Positions 1 to 7,453 of a DNA stretch of 15,823 nt are shown piece by piece (position 1 is the first letter of the stretch; the number at the start of each line of letters is the position of its first letter). The position numbers were made by a program, and so were the translations under genes. The stretch covers positions 1 through 15,823 of the forward strand of contig NZ_JAXEWM010000074.1 of the NCBI RefSeq assembly GCF_034113885.1, given 5' to 3'. The notes below the pieces were generated by a model that searched no databases, was not told the origin of the DNA, and saw nothing but the letters and a program-made list of their open reading frames with translations. The stretch comes from Intestinibacter sp034113885 (GTDB lineage: Bacteria > Bacillota > Clostridia > Peptostreptococcales > Peptostreptococcaceae).

Positions 1-95
1 GTATTTAATTTAAATCTTACGTATATGAATTATATTACAAAACAGGTAATAACTCAATATTTAAATCCTTAGTTATTAATTACCAATTTAATAAT

Positions 96-124
96 TTTTA
101 TTCAAAGTTTTCAAGTCATATAAT
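96..124 (+). promoter_or_regulatory. Weak candidate promoter for nhaA
   Basis: A perfect TATAAT hexamer lies at 119-124, about 50 bases before the nhaA start. The hexamer 17 bases upstream (96-101, TTTTAT) is a poor -35. The region is so AT-rich that TATAAT occurs easily by chance, so this is a suggestion only. The rest of 1-175 holds no gene I can support. Confidence 0.3.
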
Positions 125-175
125 ATATTTTTCAATCATAAACTTATATATATATTTTGATAAGAAGGTGTTTTT

Positions 176-1330
176 TTGAAAAGCTTAATGCGTTATAAAA
201 GAAATGTAAAATCAGATATTTTAAGCAGTACACTGCTTTTATTTTTTACCTTTGTCGCACTTATAGTAGCAAACAGCTCTTATGACTGGCTCTACAATAT
301 GATAATTTTTGAAAACAAATTTTTTAGATTTCCCCTAAACGAATTTATAAATGATTTTTTGATGTTTTTCTTCTTTTTAAATGTAGGACTTGAAATTAAG
401 GAAAATATTTTATATGGAAATTTATCCTCTTTAAAAAAGGCTTCGTTTCCAGTTGTGGGCTCTATCGGTGGCGTCGTAGTTCCGGCTTTGATTTTTTTAG
501 TATTTAACTTTAATACTGATTATATGAAGGGATTTTGCATACCTATTTCTACGGATATAGCATTTGCAATCGGTGTATTTTACATATTTAAAAATTACAT
601 AAATCCTCAAGCTAGGATATTTTTACTTACGCTTGCCGTTGTCGACGACTTAATTTCGATATTAGTCATAGCTGTATTTTTCACTGAAAATATAAATAAA
701 ACCTACATACTGATATCTCTAGCAGTTCTCTTAGTACTTATAATAGCAAATAAAATTTTTCATGTAGAAAATATTTTCTACTATATATTAGGTGGCATAG
801 TTTTATGGTACTTTATAAAACTGAGCAATATCCATCCTACTATAAGTGGCATATTACTTGCAATATCTATACCATCAAAATCATATGCTGGATGTAAAAG
901 CGTGCTAGAAGAACTCCAAGACAAGCTAGTCCCGTTTACTAACTACATAGTAATACCCCTGTTTGCGTTTGTAAATAGCGGAGTATCTCTAAATATAAGC
1001 GCCGATTTGTACAATACCCAGAGATTGTACTTAGGAATTTTATTTGGATTAGCTATCGGCAAGCCCATAGGCATAACATCGTTTACATATATTTTTACGA
1101 AGCTAAAGCTAATTAATCCTCCTGAAAAACTAGACTTTTACTCCGTATTTCTAGTGTCTTTAATAGCCGGTATAGGATTTACAATGTCTATATTTATGTG
1201 TGATTTGACTTTTTCATACGACTTTGAACTAGTAAACACTTGCAAACTCGCAATACTTAGTTCTTGTGTATTATCTATTATTTCGACTTCTTTTTTTACA
1301 TTTATACATAAATTTTCCATAAATATATAG
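176..1330 (+). CDS. nhaA: Na+/H+ antiporter NhaA
   Basis: Integral membrane antiporter of the NhaA family, exchanging external H+ for internal Na+ (or Li+) to control sodium and pH. The 384 residues match the usual family length. Diagnostic motifs are visible: GLEIK at 71-75 (equivalent of E. coli Glu78), STDIAFA around 125-131 with Asp127 (E. coli Asp133), and the ion-binding pair Asp157-Asp158 in VVDDL (E. coli Asp163/164). Further along are GKPIG and the GIGFTMSIF helix near the C-terminus. Hydrophobic helices fill the chain. I prefer the TTG start because AAGAAGGTG lies five bases upstream; the next ATG, at residue 5, is too far from that site. metA follows on the same strand after 59 bases. 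I see no terminator between them, so read-through into metA is possible. Family assignment is secure; ion specificity is by homology only. Confidence 0.96.
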   Translation: MKSLMRYKRNVKSDILSSTLLLFFTFVALIVANSSYDWLYNMIIFENKFFRFPLNEFINDFLMFFFFLNVGLEIKENILYGNLSSLKKASFPVVGSIGGVVVPALIFLVFNFNTDYMKGFCIPISTDIAFAIGVFYIFKNYINPQARIFLLTLAVVDDLISILVIAVFFTENINKTYILISLAVLLVLIIANKIFHVENIFYYILGGIVLWYFIKLSNIHPTISGILLAISIPSKSYAGCKSVLEELQDKLVPFTNYIVIPLFAFVNSGVSLNISADLYNTQRLYLGILFGLAIGKPIGITSFTYIFTKLKLINPPEKLDFYSVFLVSLIAGIGFTMSIFMCDLTFSYDFELVNTCKLAILSSCVLSIISTSFFTFIHKFSINI

Positions 1331-1389
1331 AATTTTTTGTATATATTGTGTAAAATATATCTGTTATATAAAAATAAGGAGGAATAGTC

Positions 1390-2349
1390 ATGCCATTAAA
1401 AATACCAAAAGAATTACCAGCATATTCAGTATTATCAAAAGAAAATATATTTGTTATGGATGTAGAAAGATCTATGCAACAAGATATAAGACCATTACAA
1501 ATAGCTATACTAAATTTAATGCCTCTTAAAATTCAAACTGAAAACCAATTACTTAGATATTTATCTAATTCACCTATACAAGTAGAAATAACTTTAATTC
1601 AAGTAAAGAGCCACGAATGTAAAAATACTTCAAGTGAACACTTAGATAAATTCTACACTTATTTCGACGATATAAAAGACAAAAAATTCGATGGATTAAT
1701 AATAACAGGAGCTCCTGTTGAGCTTTTAGAATTTGAAGAGGTAGAGTATTGGGATGAACTAGTTGAAATAATGGAATGGAGCAAAAAAAATGTATTCTCA
1801 ACTATACATATTTGTTGGGCCGCTCAAGCTTCACTATACCACTACTACGGTATTCAAAAATACGAACTAGAAAATAAATTATCAGGTGTATTCAAACACA
1901 CAGTAAACAACCCTGGTTCAGCTTTAACTAGAGGCTTAAACGACGTATTCTACGCTCCTCACTCTAGACATACAGCTATCAAAAAAGAAGATATCTTAAA
2001 TGTTCCTGATATCGAAATCCTTTCTGAATCAGAAAAAGCAGGACCATTTATAATGTCTACTAAAGACGGCAGAAGAATTTTCGTAACAGGTCACTTAGAA
2101 TACGATACTGATACTTTAAAAGGCGAATATATAAGAGACTACAACAAGGGTATGGATCCACTTATACCTGAAAACTACTATCCTAATGGCGATACTGACA
2201 TAGATCCTGTTAATACTTGGAGAGCAAACGCTACTTTATTCTACACTAACTGGCTTAACCAAGTTTACCAAGATACACCATACGATATTAATAAAATTAC
2301 TGAAAAAATGGCTTTATCTACAAATTCATATGAACCATGTGAAGACTAG
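1390..2349 (+). CDS. metA: Homoserine O-acyltransferase MetA (predicted acetyl-CoA-dependent)
   Basis: Cytoplasmic enzyme that acylates the hydroxyl of L-homoserine, the first committed step of methionine synthesis. It belongs to the MetA class I glutamine-amidotransferase-like family; 319 residues is near full length. The nucleophile is Cys142 in HICWAAQA, and the catalytic His235 and Glu237 lie in TGHLEYD. Residue 111, in GAPVELLEF, is Glu. Family knowledge is that Glu here goes with acetyl-CoA, whereas Gly (as in E. coli) goes with succinyl-CoA, so homoserine O-acetyltransferase activity is inferred. The start is fixed by AAGGAGGA at 1377-1384. Codon use is richer in C-ending codons (TTC, TAC, AAC) than in the neighbouring genes, consistent with high expression. 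No SAM-riboswitch or T-box leader fits in the 59-base gap upstream. A strong terminator follows. Confidence 0.95.
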   Translation: MPLKIPKELPAYSVLSKENIFVMDVERSMQQDIRPLQIAILNLMPLKIQTENQLLRYLSNSPIQVEITLIQVKSHECKNTSSEHLDKFYTYFDDIKDKKFDGLIITGAPVELLEFEEVEYWDELVEIMEWSKKNVFSTIHICWAAQASLYHYYGIQKYELENKLSGVFKHTVNNPGSALTRGLNDVFYAPHSRHTAIKKEDILNVPDIEILSESEKAGPFIMSTKDGRRIFVTGHLEYDTDTLKGEYIRDYNKGMDPLIPENYYPNGDTDIDPVNTWRANATLFYTNWLNQVYQDTPYDINKITEKMALSTNSYEPCED

Positions 2350-2351
2350 GG

Positions 2352-2380
2352 AAAAAGGATGTGAAAGCATCCTTTTTTTT
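2352..2380 (+). terminator. Rho-independent terminator of metA
   Basis: An AAGGATG / CATCCTT stem with a six-base TGAAAG loop and flanking A and T runs is followed by a run of eight T. It starts three bases after the metA stop and closes the nhaA-metA unit. Confidence 0.92.
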
Positions 2381-2437
2381 AATAAAAACACAATTATTTT
2401 CTATAAATTATAATGTATTTTTCAATACTTGTAACTA

Positions 2438-2466
2438 TTGACTATGCGTCTTTTTAAATATAAAAT
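2438..2466 (+). promoter_or_regulatory. Sigma-A-like promoter of the YczE-like pair
   Basis: TTGACT at 2438-2443 and TAAAAT at 2461-2466 are separated by exactly 17 bases, about 43 bases before the first ATG. It lies directly after the metA terminator, so the two membrane-protein genes form their own transcription unit. Confidence 0.7.
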
Positions 2467-2508
2467 TTAATATAGCAGAACAAAACTATAGAAAGAGTGA
2501 TATATTAG

Positions 2509-3201
2509 ATGAAAAACAGTAATAATACTTGTTGGATATGGCGTATTTCATTTTATTTAATGGGCCTTGTAATACTTTCAATAGGTCTTACATTAAATAC
2601 AAAATCTGGATTAGGAGTATCTCCAATAATATCTGTACCTTTTTCCATATCCAATATTTTGAATTTAAACTTTGCAACTGTGACATTTATCGTATATACG
2701 GGATTTGTACTACTTCAATTTATAATCAAGGGAAAAAACAGAGATATAAAAGATATTTTGCAAATTCCATTTAGCTTGATGTTCGGCATTCTTTTAAACT
2801 TTTTTGGTGGAATGTTAGATTTTCATCCCACTACAATGTGGCAAAGATGGCTTTTATTGTTTGGTGCTATAATCGGAACTGCTGTAGGTGTTTCTATGCT
2901 AATAAGTATGAAGCTAATTTCAAATCCAGCAGATGCACTTGCCCAAGCTGTAGGAGATTTATTTAAAAAAGATCTCGGCTTTGGAAAAAATGTACTCGAT
3001 ATTACTTGTGTATTTATAACTTGTACTATAGGACTTGTACTATCACGTAAAATAATTGGCATAGGCATCGGTACATTAATCTGTATGATAGCTGTTGGAA
3101 GAGTTATAGCAGTTTTTAATAGTATATTCAAAGAAGGTATGCTTAGATTAGCTGGACTTCAAGCTGTAAATTTCGATAATGATATAAAAGATATAATTTA
3201 G
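2509..3201 (+). CDS. YczE/DUF6198-like membrane protein, copy 1
   Basis: Small polytopic membrane protein of the YczE/YyaS (YitT-related) type; no transport substrate or activity is established that I can name. The 230 residues form about five hydrophobic segments (roughly 12-30, 40-72, 86-102, 112-135, 160-205). Conserved-looking loops include LNTKSGLGVSPI at 29-40, the charged IKGKNRDIKDILQIPFS between helices, NPADALAQA and LGFGKN. It is followed 35 bases later by a paralogue of exactly the same length, with about 71% identity by my hand count (163 of 230). The ribosome site is unusual: GAAAGAGTGAT rather than a clean AGGAGG, seven bases before the ATG, and the same 14-base leader precedes copy 2. 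Family assignment is good; function is unknown. Confidence 0.85.
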   Translation: MKNSNNTCWIWRISFYLMGLVILSIGLTLNTKSGLGVSPIISVPFSISNILNLNFATVTFIVYTGFVLLQFIIKGKNRDIKDILQIPFSLMFGILLNFFGGMLDFHPTTMWQRWLLLFGAIIGTAVGVSMLISMKLISNPADALAQAVGDLFKKDLGFGKNVLDITCVFITCTIGLVLSRKIIGIGIGTLICMIAVGRVIAVFNSIFKEGMLRLAGLQAVNFDNDIKDII

Positions 3202-3236
3202 ACCAATCATTATATATAATAGAAAGAGTGATGTAA

Positions 3237-3929
3237 ATGAAAAATAATAAAAACAACTGCTGGCTATGGCGTATTTTGTTTTATTCAGTAGGACTTGTAG
3301 TGCTTTCAATAGGCATTACTTTAAATACTAAATCAGGATTAGGAGTATCTCCAATAATATCTATACCTTTTTCCATAGCTAATATTTTAAATTTGAATTT
3401 CGCAGCTATGACATTTATAGTATATGCTGTGTTTGTATTAATTCAATTTATAATAAAAGGTAAAAATAGAGACTTAAAAGACATCTTACAAATACCATTT
3501 AGCTTATTATTCAGCGTTTTGATAAACTACTTCGGAGGAATTTTAGACTTCAACTACACTACAGTATGGCAAAACCTACTACTATTATTTGCAGCAATAG
3601 TAGTAACTGCAATCGGTGCGGCGATGATGGTAAACATGAGACTAATCCCAAATCCAGCCGATGGACTTGCTCAAGCTATAGGCGATATATTCAAAAAAGG
3701 GCTTGGCTTTGGCAAAAATGCACTAGATGTAACCTCTGTAGTCACAACTTGTATTATAGGACTTGTGCTTTCAGGCAAAATAGTAGCAATAGGTATCGGA
3801 ACAGTAATTGCTATGATAGGTGTCGGAAGAGCTATTGCAATTTTTAATAAGATTTTTAAAGAAAACATGGATAGATTGGCTGGACTTCAAACTGTAGATT
3901 GTTCTGCTGAGATACAGGATATAATCTAA
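3237..3929 (+). CDS. YczE/DUF6198-like membrane protein, copy 2
   Basis: Second copy of the preceding gene: 230 residues, no gaps against copy 1, about 71% identical. The same landmarks are present (LNTKSGLGVSPI, KGKNRD-KDILQIPFS, NPADGLAQA, LGFGKN, DRLAGLQ). Differences cluster inside membrane helices (about 92-145, 165-180) and in the last ten residues. That would fit divergence of a substrate path or of a partner surface, but this is inference. It is the distal gene of the two-gene unit driven from the promoter at 2438-2466. Its leader repeats the 14-base ATAGAAAGAGTGAT of copy 1 (3219-3232 here, 2488-2501 there), so the duplicated unit included the ribosome site. A strong terminator follows. 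Activity is unknown; heteromer formation by the two products is possible but not shown. Confidence 0.85.
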   Translation: MKNNKNNCWLWRILFYSVGLVVLSIGITLNTKSGLGVSPIISIPFSIANILNLNFAAMTFIVYAVFVLIQFIIKGKNRDLKDILQIPFSLLFSVLINYFGGILDFNYTTVWQNLLLLFAAIVVTAIGAAMMVNMRLIPNPADGLAQAIGDIFKKGLGFGKNALDVTSVVTTCIIGLVLSGKIVAIGIGTVIAMIGVGRAIAIFNKIFKENMDRLAGLQTVDCSAEIQDII

Positions 3930-3936
3930 ATATAAG

Positions 3937-3980
3937 AAAACTCCTTTAAGCAAATTTAAAATTCACTTAAAGGAGTTTTT
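3937..3980. terminator. Strong (probably bidirectional) terminator between convergent genes
   Basis: A perfect 14-bp stem, AAAACTCCTTTAAG (3937-3950) with CTTAAAGGAGTTTT (3966-3979), encloses a 15-base loop. The plus strand ends in a T run, giving a classical terminator for the YczE-like pair. On the minus strand the stem begins three bases after the stop of the flavin-protein gene and also ends in T residues, so it can serve both. Confidence 0.9.
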
Positions 3981-3983
3981 TAT

Positions 3984-4379
3984 TTAAAATTTTATAACTT
4001 TAGGTTCTTTGCCAAATTCAGTTATTGTAGCTGTGGCATCTTTTAAGTATAAAACCTCTGTATTGTCGTCTTCAGCAGAATACATAGCTTGAAGATTTGG
4101 GTATCCGTCTAGCATATGTTTTTTTGCTTCTACACGATCATCTCTGACTACTGTCGCTGATATACGAAGCCATCTAGTTTCTCCGTCTAAAGCACATATT
4201 TCAATCTTAGGGTTTGCTTGCATTTCTTTTGATACTTGTTTTGATTTTCCAGTTTGAATGTATAGTCTACCTTCGAATATATCTACAGTTCCAAAAGGAC
4301 GAACTCTAGGTTGATCTTTATCTACAGTTGCTAGATAGTATGTACCACATGATTTTAAAAAGTCGTATATTTCTTGCAC
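3984..4379 (-). CDS. Pyridoxamine 5'-phosphate oxidase-like FMN-binding protein
   Basis: A 131-residue protein of the PNPOx-like split-barrel flavin-binding superfamily (COG5015-like small members). These bind FMN, F420 or haem as dimers and act in reduction or detoxification; the substrate cannot be read from sequence. Supporting motifs are the N-terminal helix then YYLATVDKDQPRVRPFG at 14-30 (typical first barrel strands, with the R-P-F cofactor region), GRLYIQTGKSKQVSKEMQANPKIEI at 37-61, and WLRISATV at 69-76. It starts with GTG, chosen because AGGAGGTG lies five bases upstream and no ATG is nearby. It has its own good promoter at 4412-4440 and ends in the shared terminator. It marks the left flank of the accessory region. 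True pyridoxal-phosphate synthesis is unlikely given its small size. Confidence 0.88.
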   Translation of the reverse strand: MQEIYDFLKSCGTYYLATVDKDQPRVRPFGTVDIFEGRLYIQTGKSKQVSKEMQANPKIEICALDGETRWLRISATVVRDDRVEAKKHMLDGYPNLQAMYSAEDDNTEVLYLKDATATITEFGKEPKVIKF

Positions 4380-4411
4380 TTGAGCACCTCCTAAATATTT
4401 CCTATATCTTT

Positions 4412-4440
4412 ATTATAGGACTGTTTTGTGTTGTGTTCAA
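4412..4440 (-). promoter_or_regulatory. Sigma-A-like promoter of the PNPOx-like gene
   Basis: On the minus strand TTGAAC (4440-4435) and a perfect TATAAT (4417-4412) are separated by 17 bases. They lie 33 bases before the GTG start at 4379, with AGGAGGTG (4392-4385) between. Confidence 0.85.
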
Positions 4441-4527
4441 TATGCTATTTATTCGATAAATTTTATATTATTGTTATTTATGTATTTTTATCATTATTTT
4501 CTACTGGGTAGTTATATTTTTTAAAAC

Positions 4528-4589
4528 AATCTATGTATTTTCAATTAAACTATTTTTATATCAATTCACAATTGAAATATACATAGATT
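4528..4589. repeat. Long AT-rich inverted repeat downstream of the helicase operon
   Basis: Left arm AATCTATGTATTTTCAATT (4528-4546) and right arm AATTGAAATATACATAGATT (4570-4589) are reverse complements except for a two-base indel region, with a 23-base spacer. A shorter alternative hairpin, TCAATT/AATTGA, overlaps the right arm (4561-4575). The element starts 20 bases after the helicase stop. It could be the operon's terminator (the minus strand has a short TTTT after it) or a boundary element. The rest of 4441-4609 shows nothing else I can support. Confidence 0.6.
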
Positions 4590-4609
4590 ATTCAAAATAT
4601 TATTTTGTT

Positions 4610-7453
4610 TTATTCTACACTTAAATCAATCTGTATCTTTTTAAATATATCATCTGGTATATTACGTCCTGAAGTATATATATCAAAAGTATCCCATTGA
4701 GGTGAGCCACCAAGTATTAAATTAAACCACTTTTCTCTACACTTTACAGTATTATACATATTTTCATCGATAGTATTTTTTATATAAGGATAAAAAATAT
4801 TTAAAGTTTCATTTTTATCTACTTCCCTAAGTTTAAAGATTAAACTATTGATTCTATCTATTCTACCAATTCGTTGTTCAATTGAAGCAGGATTCCAATC
4901 TAAGTCATAATGGATTATTCTTCTGCATTCCATTTGTAAATCAATGCCCTCTTGCACAATTGAAGTTGCTATTAAAACTTGAGGATAAAAAGGTGTATTA
5001 AATCCAGCTGCTATTTCTTCTCTATATTCTTCGTTTTTAGATGTAATTTTATCTACCTTTTCTTTTCTCTTTAGCCCTAGCTTCATATTTTCTCTAGTCA
5101 TTTTAGGAGAATTTATATAATTTTCTATAAATCGTTTAAATGAATTTTCCCAAGTTAAAGAGCTCTTAGCTTTTGCTCGCTTATTTTTAAAAGCTTTATT
5201 TATACAAAAGTTATCGTCTTTATTTGGATATTTTTCGTTTATTTTTTGTAGTTGCATAAGGAATTCCTTATCTCTTCGTAAAAACGCAATCATAGATGTA
5301 ACTAGTTCTTCACGATCTTCTGCTTCTAATTTATTTAAATAACTTGAGTATCTAGTCCATATTCCTCTGTATTTAATTATTTTATCGATTAATTCTTTTG
5401 AGATACGTCTATCTTTAATCATATTTTGATCATCATATATATCTTCTATATCATTTTCAATTGATAATCCATTATAGATATATCTTTTATCTAAAATATT
5501 CTTTACTGTATCTAATAATTCTTTTGATTCATTTTCTACAATTATCTCCCAATTTTCTATCTTTTCTAGAGTTTTTGTAAATACTAAATGCTCTATAATT
5601 CGTTTTAAATACATATAATTTATTTTTTTATTCAAATTGTATCTTTCGTAAAAATCAGCCACATCATTTTCTATTGATTTAGCTTTTACTATTACACGTG
5701 TATCTAAATTACACAACTTTACTATAAAAGCTAGTATTGATTGTATATAATTTTCTTGTAATAAAAACCAATTTATATCTCGTTTATTATAAAATCTTTT
5801 ATAGTAATTTTTAAAACCTTTATCTAGTTTATATGATCTATCGAAATTTGATACTATTGATTCTCTAAGTTTTTCAACTGTCTCTATCCTATTGCAAAAT
5901 ATAAGTGTTTTTTCGCCTTCTTTTAAAGCCTTTACTACATCATCTGTAACTGCTTTTATCTTAGGGTGTTCTATTTTATCTATTTTCATAGGTCTTAAAA
6001 CATTCAAAGAAGGTAAATCATTTTGATAGATTGAAGATTTAATTACTGTATCAAATGATGATGTGAAGGATTGTTTTACATTTGATATAAAAGTTTGTTC
6101 TCCTTCTAAGTAAATCTCGTGTATGGCTTTTTCAATAAGGGCAAAAGGTAAAAACGACTCTTCTGTAAGATGTATTCCTTCCTTTTTATTCGAACCGAAA
6201 TTTCCTATTATTTCTTTCCTATACTCACCTTTATTTTTTATATTTCTCACAATTAGAGTTTTCATTATACCTTGCAGATTTAATTTTTGATTTATTAAAT
6301 CAACGTATAAATGGTAAGTTTCTTTTATATCATAATTTAATTTATCATCATCTAAATCGAGTTCTTTTTTCACTAACTGTTCAAATAAAACAATATCAGC
6401 ATCATCGAATTTACTTACAAAATTTTCAAATTCCTCAACCTTAATTTTGTATTTTTGCATCTCTAAAAACATAGAATTTACTTTATTGTCAAATGAATCT
6501 ATATCTTTTTTATCATTTTTAGACAGTTTAAATATATCAAAAATAGATTTTAGCTCTAATTCTCCTAATTGAAAAGGTGTAGCCGTCAAAAATATAGCTT
6601 TTCTAAATTTTTTATTTATTACACACTGTAACCCATGTCTTTTTGCTGTATCTTTAGATTTCATTTTATGAGCTTCATCTAGTATTAAAAGCGATGAGTT
6701 TGGAATAACAGAATTTAAAGCTCTATATCTAAGCTCTTTTAAAGCATCTGATATCACTTTACTTACTTCTTCACTTATCTTTTTTGATGATACATCGATT
6801 TTATCCAATTCTTTGTACCACTGTTCTTTTATATCTTCATAAGTTATTCCGATATCATCAAACTCATATGGATTTCTTATATCTTCATCGTTTAAAACAG
6901 CTCTCCATATCTTCTTTTTAGTCTCTATTCTAAATCTTTTATGTCTAAGCCAACAAGATAAAAAGAAGCCATTTTCTTCTCTAGAGCCTTTAGAAGAAAA
7001 TATATTAATTGGTATCAACAATACCTTTGAATTTTTAGATTTCTCCACTATTTGTTTTATATAATATCCATCATATTGATTTATTTCTTTTATATGGTTT
7101 TTTTCTGAATTTCTTTTCAAACTACTATTTAAGTACAAATTGTCTTTATTTAAGTTTACCTCTATAAAATCACTTATATCCTTGTACCATTTAGAATTTA
7201 GTAGCCAGCTTGGAGTTATAATAATAATCTTTTGTCTAGGGTATTTTTTTAAATAGTAAACTGCTGTAGCAAAAGCCACATATGTCTTTCCCATTCCAAC
7301 ATCATCGCCAAGTATAACTCCTATAGATTCCTCCAACATGCTTATAATTTGAGCGCAGGTTTTAGTTTGGAGATTAGCAGATTTTTTATCTATTCGTATT
7401 GATAAATCAAATAAATTATTTAAATCTTTTAGTATTTCTTTTTTTTCTACCAT
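4610..7453 (-). CDS. SNF2-type DEAH helicase/ATPase, third gene of a defence-like operon
   Basis: A 947-residue superfamily 2 ATPase resembling HepA/SNF2-type helicases (COG0553-like), probably a DNA translocase. Visible motifs: Walker A GDDVGMGKT at 49-57, DEAH at 259-262, TATP (motif III) at 290-293, TLIFCNR (motif IV) at 516-522, ATSIVQEGIDLQ (motif V) at 829-840, and QRIGRIDR (motif VI) at 860-867. All ATPase residues look intact. About 300 residues of charged, helix-rich sequence sit between motifs IV and V, far more than in a minimal SF2 core. The ATG is preceded by GGAGGTG six bases upstream and overlaps the end of the PLD gene by 7 bases (ATGGTAG). That implies coupled translation and a joint complex. 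I see no nuclease domain in this chain, so cleavage would fall to the PLD partner. The antiphage role is inferred from architecture and context. Confidence 0.9.
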   Translation of the reverse strand: MVEKKEILKDLNNLFDLSIRIDKKSANLQTKTCAQIISMLEESIGVILGDDVGMGKTYVAFATAVYYLKKYPRQKIIIITPSWLLNSKWYKDISDFIEVNLNKDNLYLNSSLKRNSEKNHIKEINQYDGYYIKQIVEKSKNSKVLLIPINIFSSKGSREENGFFLSCWLRHKRFRIETKKKIWRAVLNDEDIRNPYEFDDIGITYEDIKEQWYKELDKIDVSSKKISEEVSKVISDALKELRYRALNSVIPNSSLLILDEAHKMKSKDTAKRHGLQCVINKKFRKAIFLTATPFQLGELELKSIFDIFKLSKNDKKDIDSFDNKVNSMFLEMQKYKIKVEEFENFVSKFDDADIVLFEQLVKKELDLDDDKLNYDIKETYHLYVDLINQKLNLQGIMKTLIVRNIKNKGEYRKEIIGNFGSNKKEGIHLTEESFLPFALIEKAIHEIYLEGEQTFISNVKQSFTSSFDTVIKSSIYQNDLPSLNVLRPMKIDKIEHPKIKAVTDDVVKALKEGEKTLIFCNRIETVEKLRESIVSNFDRSYKLDKGFKNYYKRFYNKRDINWFLLQENYIQSILAFIVKLCNLDTRVIVKAKSIENDVADFYERYNLNKKINYMYLKRIIEHLVFTKTLEKIENWEIIVENESKELLDTVKNILDKRYIYNGLSIENDIEDIYDDQNMIKDRRISKELIDKIIKYRGIWTRYSSYLNKLEAEDREELVTSMIAFLRRDKEFLMQLQKINEKYPNKDDNFCINKAFKNKRAKAKSSLTWENSFKRFIENYINSPKMTRENMKLGLKRKEKVDKITSKNEEYREEIAAGFNTPFYPQVLIATSIVQEGIDLQMECRRIIHYDLDWNPASIEQRIGRIDRINSLIFKLREVDKNETLNIFYPYIKNTIDENMYNTVKCREKWFNLILGGSPQWDTFDIYTSGRNIPDDIFKKIQIDLSVE

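Noticed and set aside
45..84. Imperfect inverted repeat (GGTAATAACT ... AGTTATTAATTACC) before nhaA
   Set aside because: The arms differ by a four-base insertion and the region is almost pure A/T with no T run after it. Too weak to call a terminator or operator.
1331..1389. Possible SAM riboswitch or T-box leader in front of metA
   Set aside because: Only 59 bases separate the nhaA stop and the metA start, far too short for either, and no hairpin-terminator is present.
2823..3131. Open frames opposite or inside the YczE-like genes, nhaA, metA, PLD, TPR, NERD and ABC genes
   Set aside because: They lie wholly within strongly supported genes, lack ribosome sites and have low-complexity, antisense-like composition.
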